Assembly: GCA_003247835.1 (NCBI GenBank)
Contig: QJYB01000060.1
Span: 1 to 60,212, forward strand
Direction: 5' to 3'
Length of the DNA: 60,212 nt
Source of the DNA: Gammaproteobacteria bacterium
GTDB taxonomy: Bacteria; Pseudomonadota; Gammaproteobacteria; Pseudomonadales; Azotimanducaceae
Shown here: piece by piece, positions 35,512 through 43,581 of the stretch
Layout: each line of letters begins with the position of its first letter
Numbering within the stretch: position 1 is the first letter of the stretch
Translations under genes and position numbers: made by a program
The notes under the pieces: model-generated
Told to the model about the DNA's origin: nothing
The model's database searches: none
The model's input: the letters and a program-made list of their open reading frames with translations, nothing else

Positions 35512-36546
35512 ATGGACATTACCGAACTGCTCGCGTTCAGCGCCAAGCAAGGCGCCTCCGACCTGCACCTGTCTGCCGGACTGCCACCCATGATCCGGGT
35601 GGACGGCGATGTCCGTCGTATCAACCTGCCGCCGCTCGAGCACTCCGAGGTGCACGCGTTGATCTACGAGATCATGAACGACAAGCAGCGCAAGGACTAC
35701 GAGGAGTTTCTGGAAACCGACTTCTCCTTTGAGGTGCCCGGCGTGGCGCGATTCCGGGTCAACGCGTTCAACCAGAACCGCGGTGCGGGGGCGGTGTTCA
35801 GGACCATTCCTTCCAAGGTACTGACCATGGAAGATCTGGACCTGGGTCAGACGTTCAAAGACATCTCCATGGTGCCGCGTGGTCTCGTTCTGGTGACCGG
35901 GCCCACAGGCTCCGGTAAGAGCACGACGCTGGCCGCCATGGTCGACTTCATCAACGACAATCGCTACGACCACATCCTCACCATCGAGGATCCCATCGAG
36001 TTCGTGCACGAATCCAAGAAGTGTCTGGTCAACCAGCGGGAAGTGCATCGGGATACCCATGGATTCAACGAGGCGCTGCGCTCGGCGCTGCGGGAAGACC
36101 CGGACATCATTCTCGTCGGCGAGATGCGCGACCTGGAAACCATTCGTCTCGCGCTGACCGCGGCAGAGACCGGGCACCTGGTGTTCGGCACCCTGCACAC
36201 CACTTCTGCGGCCAAGACCATCGACCGGGTGATCGATGTGTTCCCGGCGGAGGAAAAGGACATGGTGCGCTCGATGCTCTCCGAGTCGCTCCAGGCCGTG
36301 ATCTCACAGACGCTGCTGAAGCGCGCCAATGGCGGGCGGGTCGCCGCCCACGAGATCATGATCGGCGTGCCCGCCATCCGGAACCTCATACGGGAGGATA
36401 AGGTGGCGCAGATGTACTCTGCGATTCAGACAGGCAGCTCCCATGGCATGCAGACGCTCGACCAGTGCCTGCAGGATCTGGTGGCCAAACGGGTGATCAC
36501 CCGGGAGGTCGCTCGCGAGAAGGCGAAAGTCCCGGACAATTTCTAG
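35512..36546 (+). CDS. pilT: type IV pilus retraction ATPase PilT
   Basis: Hexameric motor that depolymerises type IV pili for twitching motility; 344 aa. ASDLHLSAGLPPMIRVDG opens the N-terminal domain. Walker A GPTGSGKSTTLAA, the Asp box TIEDPIEFVH, Walker B DIILVGEMRD and the His box TLHTTSAAKTIDRV follow. The C-terminal AIRNLIRE motif needed for retraction is present, followed by QTGSSHGMQTLDQCL. It is followed by pilU after 44 bases. Confidence 0.97.
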   Translation: MDITELLAFSAKQGASDLHLSAGLPPMIRVDGDVRRINLPPLEHSEVHALIYEIMNDKQRKDYEEFLETDFSFEVPGVARFRVNAFNQNRGAGAVFRTIPSKVLTMEDLDLGQTFKDISMVPRGLVLVTGPTGSGKSTTLAAMVDFINDNRYDHILTIEDPIEFVHESKKCLVNQREVHRDTHGFNEALRSALREDPDIILVGEMRDLETIRLALTAAETGHLVFGTLHTTSAAKTIDRVIDVFPAEEKDMVRSMLSESLQAVISQTLLKRANGGRVAAHEIMIGVPAIRNLIREDKVAQMYSAIQTGSSHGMQTLDQCLQDLVAKRVITREVAREKAKVPDNF

Positions 36547-36590
36547 ACAGGCAACCGGAAGTCTGAAGGAAGTACCCAGCAGAGGCTCAT

Positions 36591-37733
36591 ATGGAATTCG
36601 ACAAGCTGCTCCGTCTGGTCGTCGAGAAAGGCGCATCGGACCTGTTCATCACCGCCGGCAAGCCGCCGATGCTCAAGATCAATGGCAAGCTCTTCGCCGC
36701 GGGCAAGTCGAGCCTTTCACCGGAACAGTCCCGGGACACCGTGCTCGGCGTGATGAACAAGGATCAGCAGGAAGAGTTCACCAAGCACCACGAGTGCAAT
36801 TTCGCCATCAACACTCGCGGGCTTGGCCGCTTCCGGGTCAGTGCCTTTCAGCAGCGCAACCTGGTCGGCATGGTGCTCCGGCGTATCGAGGTGAACATCC
36901 CCCTCGTCTCGGATCTCGGACTGCCGCCCATCATCGAAGACCTGGCCATGACCAAGCGCGGCCTGATCATCTTCGTCGGCGCCACCGGTACCGGTAAGTC
37001 AACGTCGCTGGCGGCCATGATCGGCCATCGCAACGAGCACTCCTCGGGCCACATCATCAGCATCGAGGACCCGATCGAGTTCATCCACCAGCACAAAGGC
37101 TGCATCATCACGCAGCGCGAAGTGGGCGTGGACACGGAGAGCTTCGAGGTCGCGCTGAAGAATACCCTGCGTCAGGCACCTGACGTCATCATGATCGGTG
37201 AGGTGCGCACACGCGAAACCATGGAGCACGCCGTCGCCTTCGCCGAGACCGGCCACCTGTGTCTGTGTACGCTGCACGCGAACAACGCCAACCAGGCGCT
37301 GGACCGGATCATTCACTTCTTCCCGAGCGATCGTCACGCCCAGGTCTGGATGGATCTGTCACTGAACCTCCGGGCCATGGTCGCCCAGCAGCTGGTGCAG
37401 ACCGTGGACGGCCAGGGTCGACGTGCGGCCATCGAGGTGCTGATCAATACGCCGCTGGTCAGCGACCACATCCGTAAGGGCGAGGTGCACCTGCTGAAAG
37501 AGCTCATGGGCAAGTCCACGGAGCACGGCATGCAGACTTTCGACCAGGCGCTCTACAAACTCTACTCGGAGCAGGAAATCACCTACGAGACCGCGCTTGC
37601 ACACGCCGATTCGCCAAACGACCTGCGCCTGATGATCAAGCTCGGATCCGACACCTCGTCGAGCCCGCTGGAAGCGACCGACAAGCTGTCCCTCGAAGAG
37701 GACGATACGAGCGCCTTTACCTATCGTCGTTGA
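36591..37733 (+). CDS. pilU: type IV pilus retraction ATPase PilU
   Basis: PilT-dependent accessory retraction motor; 380 aa. ASDLFITAGKPPMLKINGK, Walker A GATGTGKSTSLAAM, ISIEDPIEFIHQ, DVIMIGEVRTRETM and CTLHANNANQALDRI are present. It lacks PilT's AIRNLIRE and has SDHIRKGEVHLLKELMGKS instead, as PilU does. The serine/acidic C-terminal tail ends YRR. Its last 17 bases overlap the ruvX 3' end on the other strand, in an 18-base tandem duplication. Confidence 0.96.
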   Translation: MEFDKLLRLVVEKGASDLFITAGKPPMLKINGKLFAAGKSSLSPEQSRDTVLGVMNKDQQEEFTKHHECNFAINTRGLGRFRVSAFQQRNLVGMVLRRIEVNIPLVSDLGLPPIIEDLAMTKRGLIIFVGATGTGKSTSLAAMIGHRNEHSSGHIISIEDPIEFIHQHKGCIITQREVGVDTESFEVALKNTLRQAPDVIMIGEVRTRETMEHAVAFAETGHLCLCTLHANNANQALDRIIHFFPSDRHAQVWMDLSLNLRAMVAQQLVQTVDGQGRRAAIEVLINTPLVSDHIRKGEVHLLKELMGKSTEHGMQTFDQALYKLYSEQEITYETALAHADSPNDLRLMIKLGSDTSSSPLEATDKLSLEEDDTSAFTYRR

Positions 37734-38133
37734 GTCGGCTTTCGTCGTTGAGCCAGCTCTCGGCGATCAGCACCGCTGCCAGTCCGTGACTGTCCCTGCG
37801 GTCGACGGTCGACGCGGCCTCGAAGGTCGTCAGCCGCTCGTCCACCAGCGTCACCTCGATGCCTGAGCGCTCCGCGAGCCGGTTCGCGAACTGCCTCGCA
37901 CGTGCCGACATCTCACTCTCCGTGTCGTCCATGTTGAGCGGCAGCCCGACCAGCAGTCGGCGTGGCCGCCACTCGCTGACAAGCTTATCAACGGATTTCC
38001 AGTCCGGTCTGCCGTTCGTTGCGGAGATCGTATCGAGTGGCGATGCTGTCCGGGTCACGGTCTGCCCCGCGGCGACGCCGATGTGCTTCAACCCGTAGTC
38101 GAATGCCAGCACGCAGCCGGCAGGGTCCGACAT
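37717..38133 (-). CDS. ruvX: Holliday junction resolvase-like protein RuvX (YqgF)
   Basis: RNase H-fold nuclease of the YqgF family, implicated in pre-16S rRNA 5' processing; 138 aa. LAFDYGLKHIGVAAGQ carries the first catalytic Asp, RRLLVGLPLNMDD is the next conserved strand, and VDERLTTFEA carries the acidic residues. The final HGLAAVLIAESWLND ends the family core. The C-terminus reads SWLNDESRLNDDR, a near repeat arising from an 18-bp tandem duplication. The start (ATG 38133) overlaps the yqgE stop by one base. Confidence 0.93.
   Translation of the reverse strand: MSDPAGCVLAFDYGLKHIGVAAGQTVTRTASPLDTISATNGRPDWKSVDKLVSEWRPRRLLVGLPLNMDDTESEMSARARQFANRLAERSGIEVTLVDERLTTFEAASTVDRRDSHGLAAVLIAESWLNDESRLNDDR
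37724..37759. repeat. 18-bp imperfect tandem duplication at pilU/ruvX 3' ends
   Basis: Units at 37724-37741 and 37742-37759 agree at 15 of 18 positions, each beginning TCGTCGTTGAG. The first unit contains the pilU stop codon, and both encode the terminal LND repeats of RuvX on the other strand. Confidence 0.8.
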
Positions 38134-38711
38134 CAGGCGTGGCCGGCCTGTGAGGAGATGAGCGAGAAATCGATGCCGAGGCTCGCCGCGGCCCGCCGGA
38201 TACGGTCTTCGAACGGTACGCGGAAGACGATTTCCCGGGTCAACTCGCCCGCGGCATCCGCCGGACACGTCAGCCAGGCGTTCTCTGCAACTTCTCCTTC
38301 GAGCTGTCCGGCGTCCCACCCCGCGTAGCCAAGGGCGACGAGATACTCTTCAGGTCCTTCGCTCCTGGCAATGGCCTCGAGGACTTCACGGGCGGAACTC
38401 AGCATGAGTCCGTTGCCGAGCGCGAGGGAACCGTCGAACCGTGCATCCTCGGTGTGCAGGATGAAACCACGGTCACCTCCGACGGGTCCGCCTTCCACCA
38501 CTACGCGATCGGCCGGGGTGTCGCCCTTGTCGATACTCAGCTGCGCCATGAGCTCGATCAGTGTGACCGACGATGGACGGTTGACGATGAGACCCATCGC
38601 GCCTTCATCGTTGTGCTCGCAGATCAGGGTCAGCGTGTCGCCGAAGTAGCTGCCCGCAAGACCGGGCATGGCGAGGAGAAACTGGTTCTTCAGGTAGAAC
38701 TCAGCTGTCAA
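38133..38711 (-). CDS. yqgE: YqgE/AlgH family protein
   Basis: A 192-residue protein of the UPF0301 family (AlgH in pseudomonads, where it was linked to alginate regulation). LKNQFLLAMPGLAGSYFGDT, ICEHNDEGAMGLIVNRP, GGPVGGDRGFILHT and the C-terminal LGYAGWDAGQLEGEVAENAW are conserved. The start is TTG at 38711, just inside the end of the TonB-like gene. It is cotranscribed with ruvX. Confidence 0.94.
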   Translation of the reverse strand: MTAEFYLKNQFLLAMPGLAGSYFGDTLTLICEHNDEGAMGLIVNRPSSVTLIELMAQLSIDKGDTPADRVVVEGGPVGGDRGFILHTEDARFDGSLALGNGLMLSSAREVLEAIARSEGPEEYLVALGYAGWDAGQLEGEVAENAWLTCPADAAGELTREIVFRVPFEDRIRRAAASLGIDFSLISSQAGHA

Positions 38712-39546
38712 GCGAAGCTCCGGAGCGGGAAAACTTCCAGGTACGGATGATCTCCAGCTGATCGTACTTCTTGCGCATTTCCACCGGAAAGTCCTGGAAA
38801 GGTGAGGCGATGCGGACGATGCGCAGGGCGGCCTCATCGAGCGCACGGTGACCCGAGGATTCGAGGATGCGGATGTCCTTGAGCTTGCCGTCCCAGTTGA
38901 TGACGACCAGCATGCGGAGATTGCCGTGCAGGTCACCGGCCGGATAGTTCGCGTTACCGATGCGTTCCACCTTCTGGCGCCACATGTTGAGGTAGGCGGC
39001 CTCGTCGGCGGTCTTGGTGGAGACGCTCGTCAGACGTTTGACCCGGGGTGCCTTGGCCAGCGCCTGCCGTTCCCGTGCGATGCGTGCCTCGAGACTGGCG
39101 ATCTCCTTGGCCAGCGCCTCGTAGTTCTGGGTCAGAGGCGCGTCCACCGGCTCGACCAGGGTTTCATCCCGCGTTGGTGCGGCATCCTCCGGGTTGACCA
39201 GGGTGGTCAGCATTTCGCGCTTCTCGAGCAGCTGAGCCTCCTGGGCGGTCAGTGATTCCGAGGCGACCTCCTGGAAGACGTTGTCCTGGAAGTCGGCCTC
39301 CTGATCGGTGGTCATCTCCATGAGCTCCGCCTCGGTGCCGCTGCCCTGCTGATTGGCCTGGGCGGCGAACTGCGCGTCCTCCTCGGGCTCCGGGTCGTTG
39401 TACTGGGCGAGGGTAATCTCGATGGTCGGACTGTCCTCGATGTTCACACCGGCCGTGAAACCCACTCCGAGGATGAGCGCCGCATGGAGCGACGCCGCCA
39501 GGAACAGGGTGAAACTGAGTCGGTCTCTCGGGGTGATGGCGGCCAT
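38701..39546 (-). CDS. energy transducer TonB-like protein
   Basis: A 281-residue protein with one N-terminal helix (LSFTLFLAASLHAALILGVGF), a long acidic and coiled-coil middle (EALAKEIASLEARIARERQ) and a C-terminal TonB domain (NYPAGDLHGNLRMLVVINWD, then EAALRIVRIASPFQDFP). It lacks the Pro-Lys/Pro-Glu spacer of classical TonB, and no exbB/exbD is adjacent. The position between gshB and yqgE is conserved in gammaproteobacteria. It probably spans the periplasm from the inner membrane; what it energises is unknown. Confidence 0.88.
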   Translation of the reverse strand: MAAITPRDRLSFTLFLAASLHAALILGVGFTAGVNIEDSPTIEITLAQYNDPEPEEDAQFAAQANQQGSGTEAELMEMTTDQEADFQDNVFQEVASESLTAQEAQLLEKREMLTTLVNPEDAAPTRDETLVEPVDAPLTQNYEALAKEIASLEARIARERQALAKAPRVKRLTSVSTKTADEAAYLNMWRQKVERIGNANYPAGDLHGNLRMLVVINWDGKLKDIRILESSGHRALDEAALRIVRIASPFQDFPVEMRKKYDQLEIIRTWKFSRSGASLDS

Positions 39547-39551
39547 CAGCG

Positions 39552-40562
39552 CTACTGTCCAGCGACGCCCAGTCGGGTCTCCACGGTGTCCATCAGCTTA
39601 CCGGCGATGTCCAGAGAAAACTGTGCGTCCAGTTCGCGAATGCAGGTCGGGCAGGTGACGTTGACCTCGGTCAGGTAGTCGCCGATCACGTCGATACCCA
39701 CGAACAGCAGGCCGCGCCGTTTCAGCTCGGGACCGACGGTTGCGGCGATGTGCCGATCCCGCTCCGTGAGCTCCCGGCCCTCGCCGGTACCACCGGCGGC
39801 CAGGTTGCCACGCGCCTCGCCCGCCATGGGCACCCGGGCCAGGGCATAGGGCACCGGTTCACCGTCGATCAGGAGAATACGCTTGTCGCCGTTGACGATT
39901 TCCGGCAGAAACAGCTGACCCATGATCTGGCGGCGTCCGAAGTCGGTGAGCGTTTCCAGAACCACCCCGAGATTCGCATCCCCATCCATGATGCGGAACA
40001 CAGAGGCGCCGCCCATGCCGTCCAGGGGCTTGAACACCACGTTGTGGTGCTTGCGCTGGAAGGCCCGCAGCACATCCTGACGCCGGCTCACCACCAGCGG
40101 CGGGCAGATCTCGCCGAACTGCGTGGCGAACACCTTCTCGTTGCAGTCCCGGAGCGCGGCAGGTCGGTTGACCACCAGCACCCCCGCGGCCTCTGCTCTT
40201 TCGAGCAGGTAGGTTGCGTAAATGTACTCCAGGTTGAAGGGTGGATCTTTGCGCATCATGATGATGTCCAGATCCGCCAGCGAAGTGAGTACTTCCTCAT
40301 CCTGTTCGTACCAGCCTCCCTTGCTGAATCCCGCCACGGAAGCGTGGGTTGCCAGGGCGTCCACGAAGGCATCCGCCAGGCGCAGGGGGCGCAGGAATCC
40401 TTTGACGGTCCCTTCATGCAGGATCAGGTCGCCGATACCCAGACAGCTCACCGACCAGCCACGCTGCTGAGCGGCCCGGATCATGGCGAGCGTCGAGTCC
40501 TTCTTCAGATTCAGCCCGTCGATCGGATCCATGACGAAGGCGATTCTTGGCGTGTGGGTCAC
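39552..40562 (-). CDS. gshB: glutathione synthetase
   Basis: ATP-grasp ligase joining glycine to gamma-glutamylcysteine; 336 aa. FVMDPIDGLNLKKDSTLAMI opens it, MMRKDPPFNLEYIYATYLLE is characteristic, and the grasp fold has FKPLDGMGGASVFRI, the RILLIDGEPVPYALARVP strand and GIDVIGDYLTEVNVTCPTC. It starts with GTG at 40562. It heads the gshB-tonB-yqgE-ruvX unit; a candidate promoter lies at 40659-40686. Confidence 0.96.
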   Translation of the reverse strand: MTHTPRIAFVMDPIDGLNLKKDSTLAMIRAAQQRGWSVSCLGIGDLILHEGTVKGFLRPLRLADAFVDALATHASVAGFSKGGWYEQDEEVLTSLADLDIIMMRKDPPFNLEYIYATYLLERAEAAGVLVVNRPAALRDCNEKVFATQFGEICPPLVVSRRQDVLRAFQRKHHNVVFKPLDGMGGASVFRIMDGDANLGVVLETLTDFGRRQIMGQLFLPEIVNGDKRILLIDGEPVPYALARVPMAGEARGNLAAGGTGEGRELTERDRHIAATVGPELKRRGLLFVGIDVIGDYLTEVNVTCPTCIRELDAQFSLDIAGKLMDTVETRLGVAGQ

Positions 40563-40917
40563 TGTTTTCGGCCAGCTTTTCGGTTGAAATTCCGGGTGCG
40601 GACGGGCTTAAAGAAGTCGTCCGGGGGACGTGGCTCGGCACCCGGCGGTCCGGCCGCTAGTTTACGGTATGGCCACCGCGCAGCAACAAAAATGAGACGG
40701 AATTCCCTTTCCTATCCGGCGCTTATGGATCACATCTCGCCAATCGTGATACAACCCTTGCGCAGGACGAATGCCCTCGAAACGCCCGTGTGCCGGGATT
40801 TCTTGCAGACAGGCACCCGGGTTGTCGAGTCGAATGGCAGCAGGCCTCGCCCGAGCCCGCGAAAGCTTGTTCAGGGTGGCAGCAATGGACGGTAGGACCG
40901 GATAGAAGGACCAGGCA
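40563..40917. other. gshB / pilG divergent spacer
   Basis: A 355-base spacer holding a candidate minus-strand promoter for gshB (listed separately) and the leader of pilG. AGAAGGACC, 5-13 bases before the pilG ATG, is a good ribosome binding site. I see no convincing plus-strand promoter, no -24/-12 sigma-54 pair, and no gene. Confidence 0.5.
40659..40686 (-). promoter_or_regulatory. candidate gshB promoter
   Basis: On the minus strand TTGCTG (40686-40681) and TAAACT (40664-40659) are 16 bases apart. Transcription would start near 40652, about 90 bases upstream of the gshB GTG. Confidence 0.4.
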
Positions 40918-41301
40918 ATGGAAGAAGAGGAACTGCAGGGCATCAAGGTCCTGGTGATCGACGACAGCAAGACCATCCGTCGCAGCGCGGAGAATCTCCT
41001 GAGTAAGGAGGGTTGCAACGTCATCACCGCCACCGACGGTTTCGACGCTCTGGCCAAGATCGCCGACACCCGGCCGGAAATCATCTTCGTGGACATCATG
41101 ATGCCGCGTCTCGACGGCTATCAGACCTGCGCGCTCATCAAGCAGAATTCCGAGTTCAAGACGACCCCGGTGGTCATGCTTTCCAGCAAGGACGGTCTCT
41201 TCGACAAGGCCAAGGGGCGGATCGTCGGTTCGGATCAGTACATCACCAAGCCTTTCTCCAAGGAGGAGCTGCTTGGCACGATTCGGACGCTGGTGCATTA
41301 A
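40918..41301 (+). CDS. pilG: twitching response regulator PilG
   Basis: Single-domain CheY-like receiver, 127 aa. The acidic pocket is in VLVIDDSKTIRR, the phosphorylated Asp in IIFVDIMMPRLDGYQ, the switch in PVVMLSSKDGLFD and the lysine in YITKPFSKEEL. It closely resembles PilG of Pseudomonas, a phosphate acceptor of ChpA that promotes pilus extension and cAMP signalling. First gene of the Pil-Chp operon, with pilH 20 bases later. Confidence 0.94.
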   Translation: MEEEELQGIKVLVIDDSKTIRRSAENLLSKEGCNVITATDGFDALAKIADTRPEIIFVDIMMPRLDGYQTCALIKQNSEFKTTPVVMLSSKDGLFDKAKGRIVGSDQYITKPFSKEELLGTIRTLVH

Positions 41302-41321
41302 CGGTCGAGGACGCACGAGCG

Positions 41322-41687
41322 ATGGCTAGAATTCTCGTTGTTGACGACTCCCCGACGGAAACTCACCAGTTCGTCAACGCACTGTCGAAGAACGGGCATC
41401 AGGTAATCACGGCTGCCAGCGGCAGCGACGGCATCAGCATAGCGGCCGAAGAGCTGCCGGATGTGATTCTCATGGACGTGGTGATGCCGGGAATCAACGG
41501 GTTTCAGGCAACACGCCAGCTCACGCGGAGCGAATCCACAGCGCACATTCCCGTCATCATCATCTCTAGCAAGAGTCAGGACGCCGATCGCGTCTGGGGT
41601 GAGCGACAGGGTGCCTGCGGCTACCTCACCAAACCGGTGGACGATCGGACACTGATCGAAACCGTCAACGACGTGTTGAGTGCCTGA
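41322..41687 (+). CDS. pilH: twitching response regulator PilH
   Basis: Second stand-alone receiver, 121 aa, the usual PilH length. ARILVVDDSPTETHQFVNAL, the Asp in VILMDVVMPGINGFQATR, PVIIISSKSQDADRVWGERQ and the YLTKPVDD lysine are present; WGERQGACGYLTKP is PilH-like. In Pseudomonas PilH counters PilG, perhaps as a phosphate sink. Two bases separate it from pilI. Confidence 0.94.
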   Translation: MARILVVDDSPTETHQFVNALSKNGHQVITAASGSDGISIAAEELPDVILMDVVMPGINGFQATRQLTRSESTAHIPVIIISSKSQDADRVWGERQGACGYLTKPVDDRTLIETVNDVLSA

Positions 41688-41689
41688 TC

Positions 41690-42235
41690 ATGCCCAAGAG
41701 TGAAGCTCTCGCCATACTGAGCGAAATCCAGGCCGCGACATTCCAGAACGCGGCGCAGCTGCCACTGAAGGAGTCGGCGCAGCCGGAATGGCAGGGCATC
41801 GGCTACCAGATCGGCGGCACCAGGCTGGTATCCCCCATGGGGGAGGTCAGTGAGATTCTCAAAGTACCGAAGATCACGGCGCTGCCCGGCGTTAAGAGCT
41901 GGATCCTGGGAATCGCCAACGTTCGCGGCAGGCTGATGCCCATCATTGATCTGCATGAGTATCTCAGCATGACGCCGACTCTGCCCATGGTGCAGTGGCG
42001 CGTACTCATCGTCGAAGACGAGGACCTGGCTGCGGGACTGGTCGTCGAGCAGTCGCTCGGCATCCAGCACTTTCTCGAAGGCAGTTTCGAGGAATCCAGC
42101 GGTGAAGGCCTCGAATCGCTCCAACCCTACATCAGAGGCGCCTTCCGTCACGGCGGACGGGTGTTTTTCGAGATGGAGCTCAAATCCATCCTCCGCGATG
42201 ACAGGTTCTTCGAAGTGGCGGAGAGGCGGAGCTGA
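41690..42235 (+). CDS. pilI: twitching CheW-like adaptor PilI
   Basis: CheW-domain scaffold, 181 aa, coupling the receptor PilJ to the kinase ChpA. The CheW fold is seen in YQIGGTRLVSPMGEVSEIL, GIANVRGRLMPIIDLHEYL and DLAAGLVVEQSLGIQHF. The N-terminal tail of about 35 residues is family-typical. It sits between pilH and pilJ, as in pseudomonads. Confidence 0.93.
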   Translation: MPKSEALAILSEIQAATFQNAAQLPLKESAQPEWQGIGYQIGGTRLVSPMGEVSEILKVPKITALPGVKSWILGIANVRGRLMPIIDLHEYLSMTPTLPMVQWRVLIVEDEDLAAGLVVEQSLGIQHFLEGSFEESSGEGLESLQPYIRGAFRHGGRVFFEMELKSILRDDRFFEVAERRS

Positions 42236-42309
42236 AGGATTCTGTCGGCGGTAACAGGCCGGCGCACACGGACGGAATGCGCAACGCTTTAGGACGCAAG
42301 GAAAAGGAC

Positions 42310-43533
42310 ATGAAATCAGGAAAATTTTCGCCCATGATGGTGGCCCTGTTGCTTGGCCTGGCGGGATCTCTTTCGGGTCTCGCGTACGTCATCCTCACCG
42401 ACGAAACGGCCGTAGTGAACAACACGGGCCTCCTGTTTGCCGTCGGCGGTATTGTCATCGTCGCGCTGATCGGGCTGGTCATGATCCGGGACACGCGCAA
42501 ACAGCTCGACGAGCAGGCCAGTCAGAACGAGCGTAACCAGGCTGCCATCCTGCAGCTGCTGGACGAAATCGCAGATCTGGCGGAAGGCGACCTGTCCATT
42601 CATGCGTCGGTCACCGAGAATTTCACCGGCGCGATCGCCGACTCCATCAACTTCGCCATTGACCAGATGCGGGGCCTGGTGTCGAACATCAACAGCCTTT
42701 CGGTCCAGGTGGCCAGCGCCGCGAGCTCGACTGAAAGCACGGCCAACAATCTGTCGAAAGCAGCAGAGAATCAGGCGAAGGAAATCGGCGCTGCAACGCA
42801 GGCCATCAACGAAATGGCCGTATCCATCGATCATGTATCCTCGAACGCTGCGGAGTCCGCCGCGGTTGCGGAGCGAGCCGTCGAGATTGCAAACAACGGA
42901 GCCCACGTGGTCCAGGCGACGATTCAGGGCATGGACACCATCCGGGGTCAGATTCAGGAAACCTCCAAGCGGATCAAGCGGCTGGGCGAATCGAGCCAGG
43001 AGATCGGCGACATCGTCTCGCTCATCAACGACATCGCCGATCAGACGAACATCCTTTCACTGAACGCTGCCATCCAGGCCTCGATGGCCGGAGACGCGGG
43101 TCGTGGCTTCGCGGTGGTCGCCGACGAGGTGCAGCGGCTGGCGGAACGTTCGTCCGCGGCGACCAAGCAGATTGCCGCGCTGGTGAAGACCATTCAGACT
43201 GATACCAACGAGGCGGTCATATCCATGGAGCAGACCACCTCCGAGGTGGTCGGAGGCGCAAAGCGTGCGCAGGACGCCGGCGTTGCCCTGGAGGAGATCG
43301 AGAGCGTTTCCACGAGTCTCGCCGAGCTGATTCAGAACATTTCGAACGCAGCCCGCCAGCAGGCAGTCTCTGCGGGACACGTTTCCAATACCATGACGGT
43401 CATCCAGGAGATCACCGCCCAGACGGTGAACACCACCGAGAAGACGGCCAAGTCCATCGGTCAGCTCGCAACCATGGCCAACGAGATGAAATCATCCGTG
43501 GAGGGCTTCAAACTGCCGGATCACCATCACTGA
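42310..43533 (+). CDS. pilJ: PilJ-position methyl-accepting chemotaxis protein, reduced sensor
   Basis: Chemoreceptor for the Pil-Chp pathway, 407 aa from an ATG at 42310 with AAGGAAAAGG upstream (an ATG at 42277 adds 11 residues). Two helices, VALLLGLAGSLSGLAYVIL and LLFAVGGIVIVALIGLVMI, are joined by a loop of only about 13 residues, so there is almost no periplasmic part. Pseudomonas PilJ is about 680 aa with a large one. A HAMP-like stretch precedes a full signalling hairpin containing DQTNILSLNAAIQASMAGDA and GRGFAVVADEVQRLAERS. The C-terminus ends LPDHHH. Confidence 0.9.
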   Translation: MKSGKFSPMMVALLLGLAGSLSGLAYVILTDETAVVNNTGLLFAVGGIVIVALIGLVMIRDTRKQLDEQASQNERNQAAILQLLDEIADLAEGDLSIHASVTENFTGAIADSINFAIDQMRGLVSNINSLSVQVASAASSTESTANNLSKAAENQAKEIGAATQAINEMAVSIDHVSSNAAESAAVAERAVEIANNGAHVVQATIQGMDTIRGQIQETSKRIKRLGESSQEIGDIVSLINDIADQTNILSLNAAIQASMAGDAGRGFAVVADEVQRLAERSSAATKQIAALVKTIQTDTNEAVISMEQTTSEVVGGAKRAQDAGVALEEIESVSTSLAELIQNISNAARQQAVSAGHVSNTMTVIQEITAQTVNTTEKTAKSIGQLATMANEMKSSVEGFKLPDHHH

Positions 43534-43581
43534 GCGCGGCGCTCCGGCACCGGGCATGCAGCACGGAACTAAGGCGAGGTA

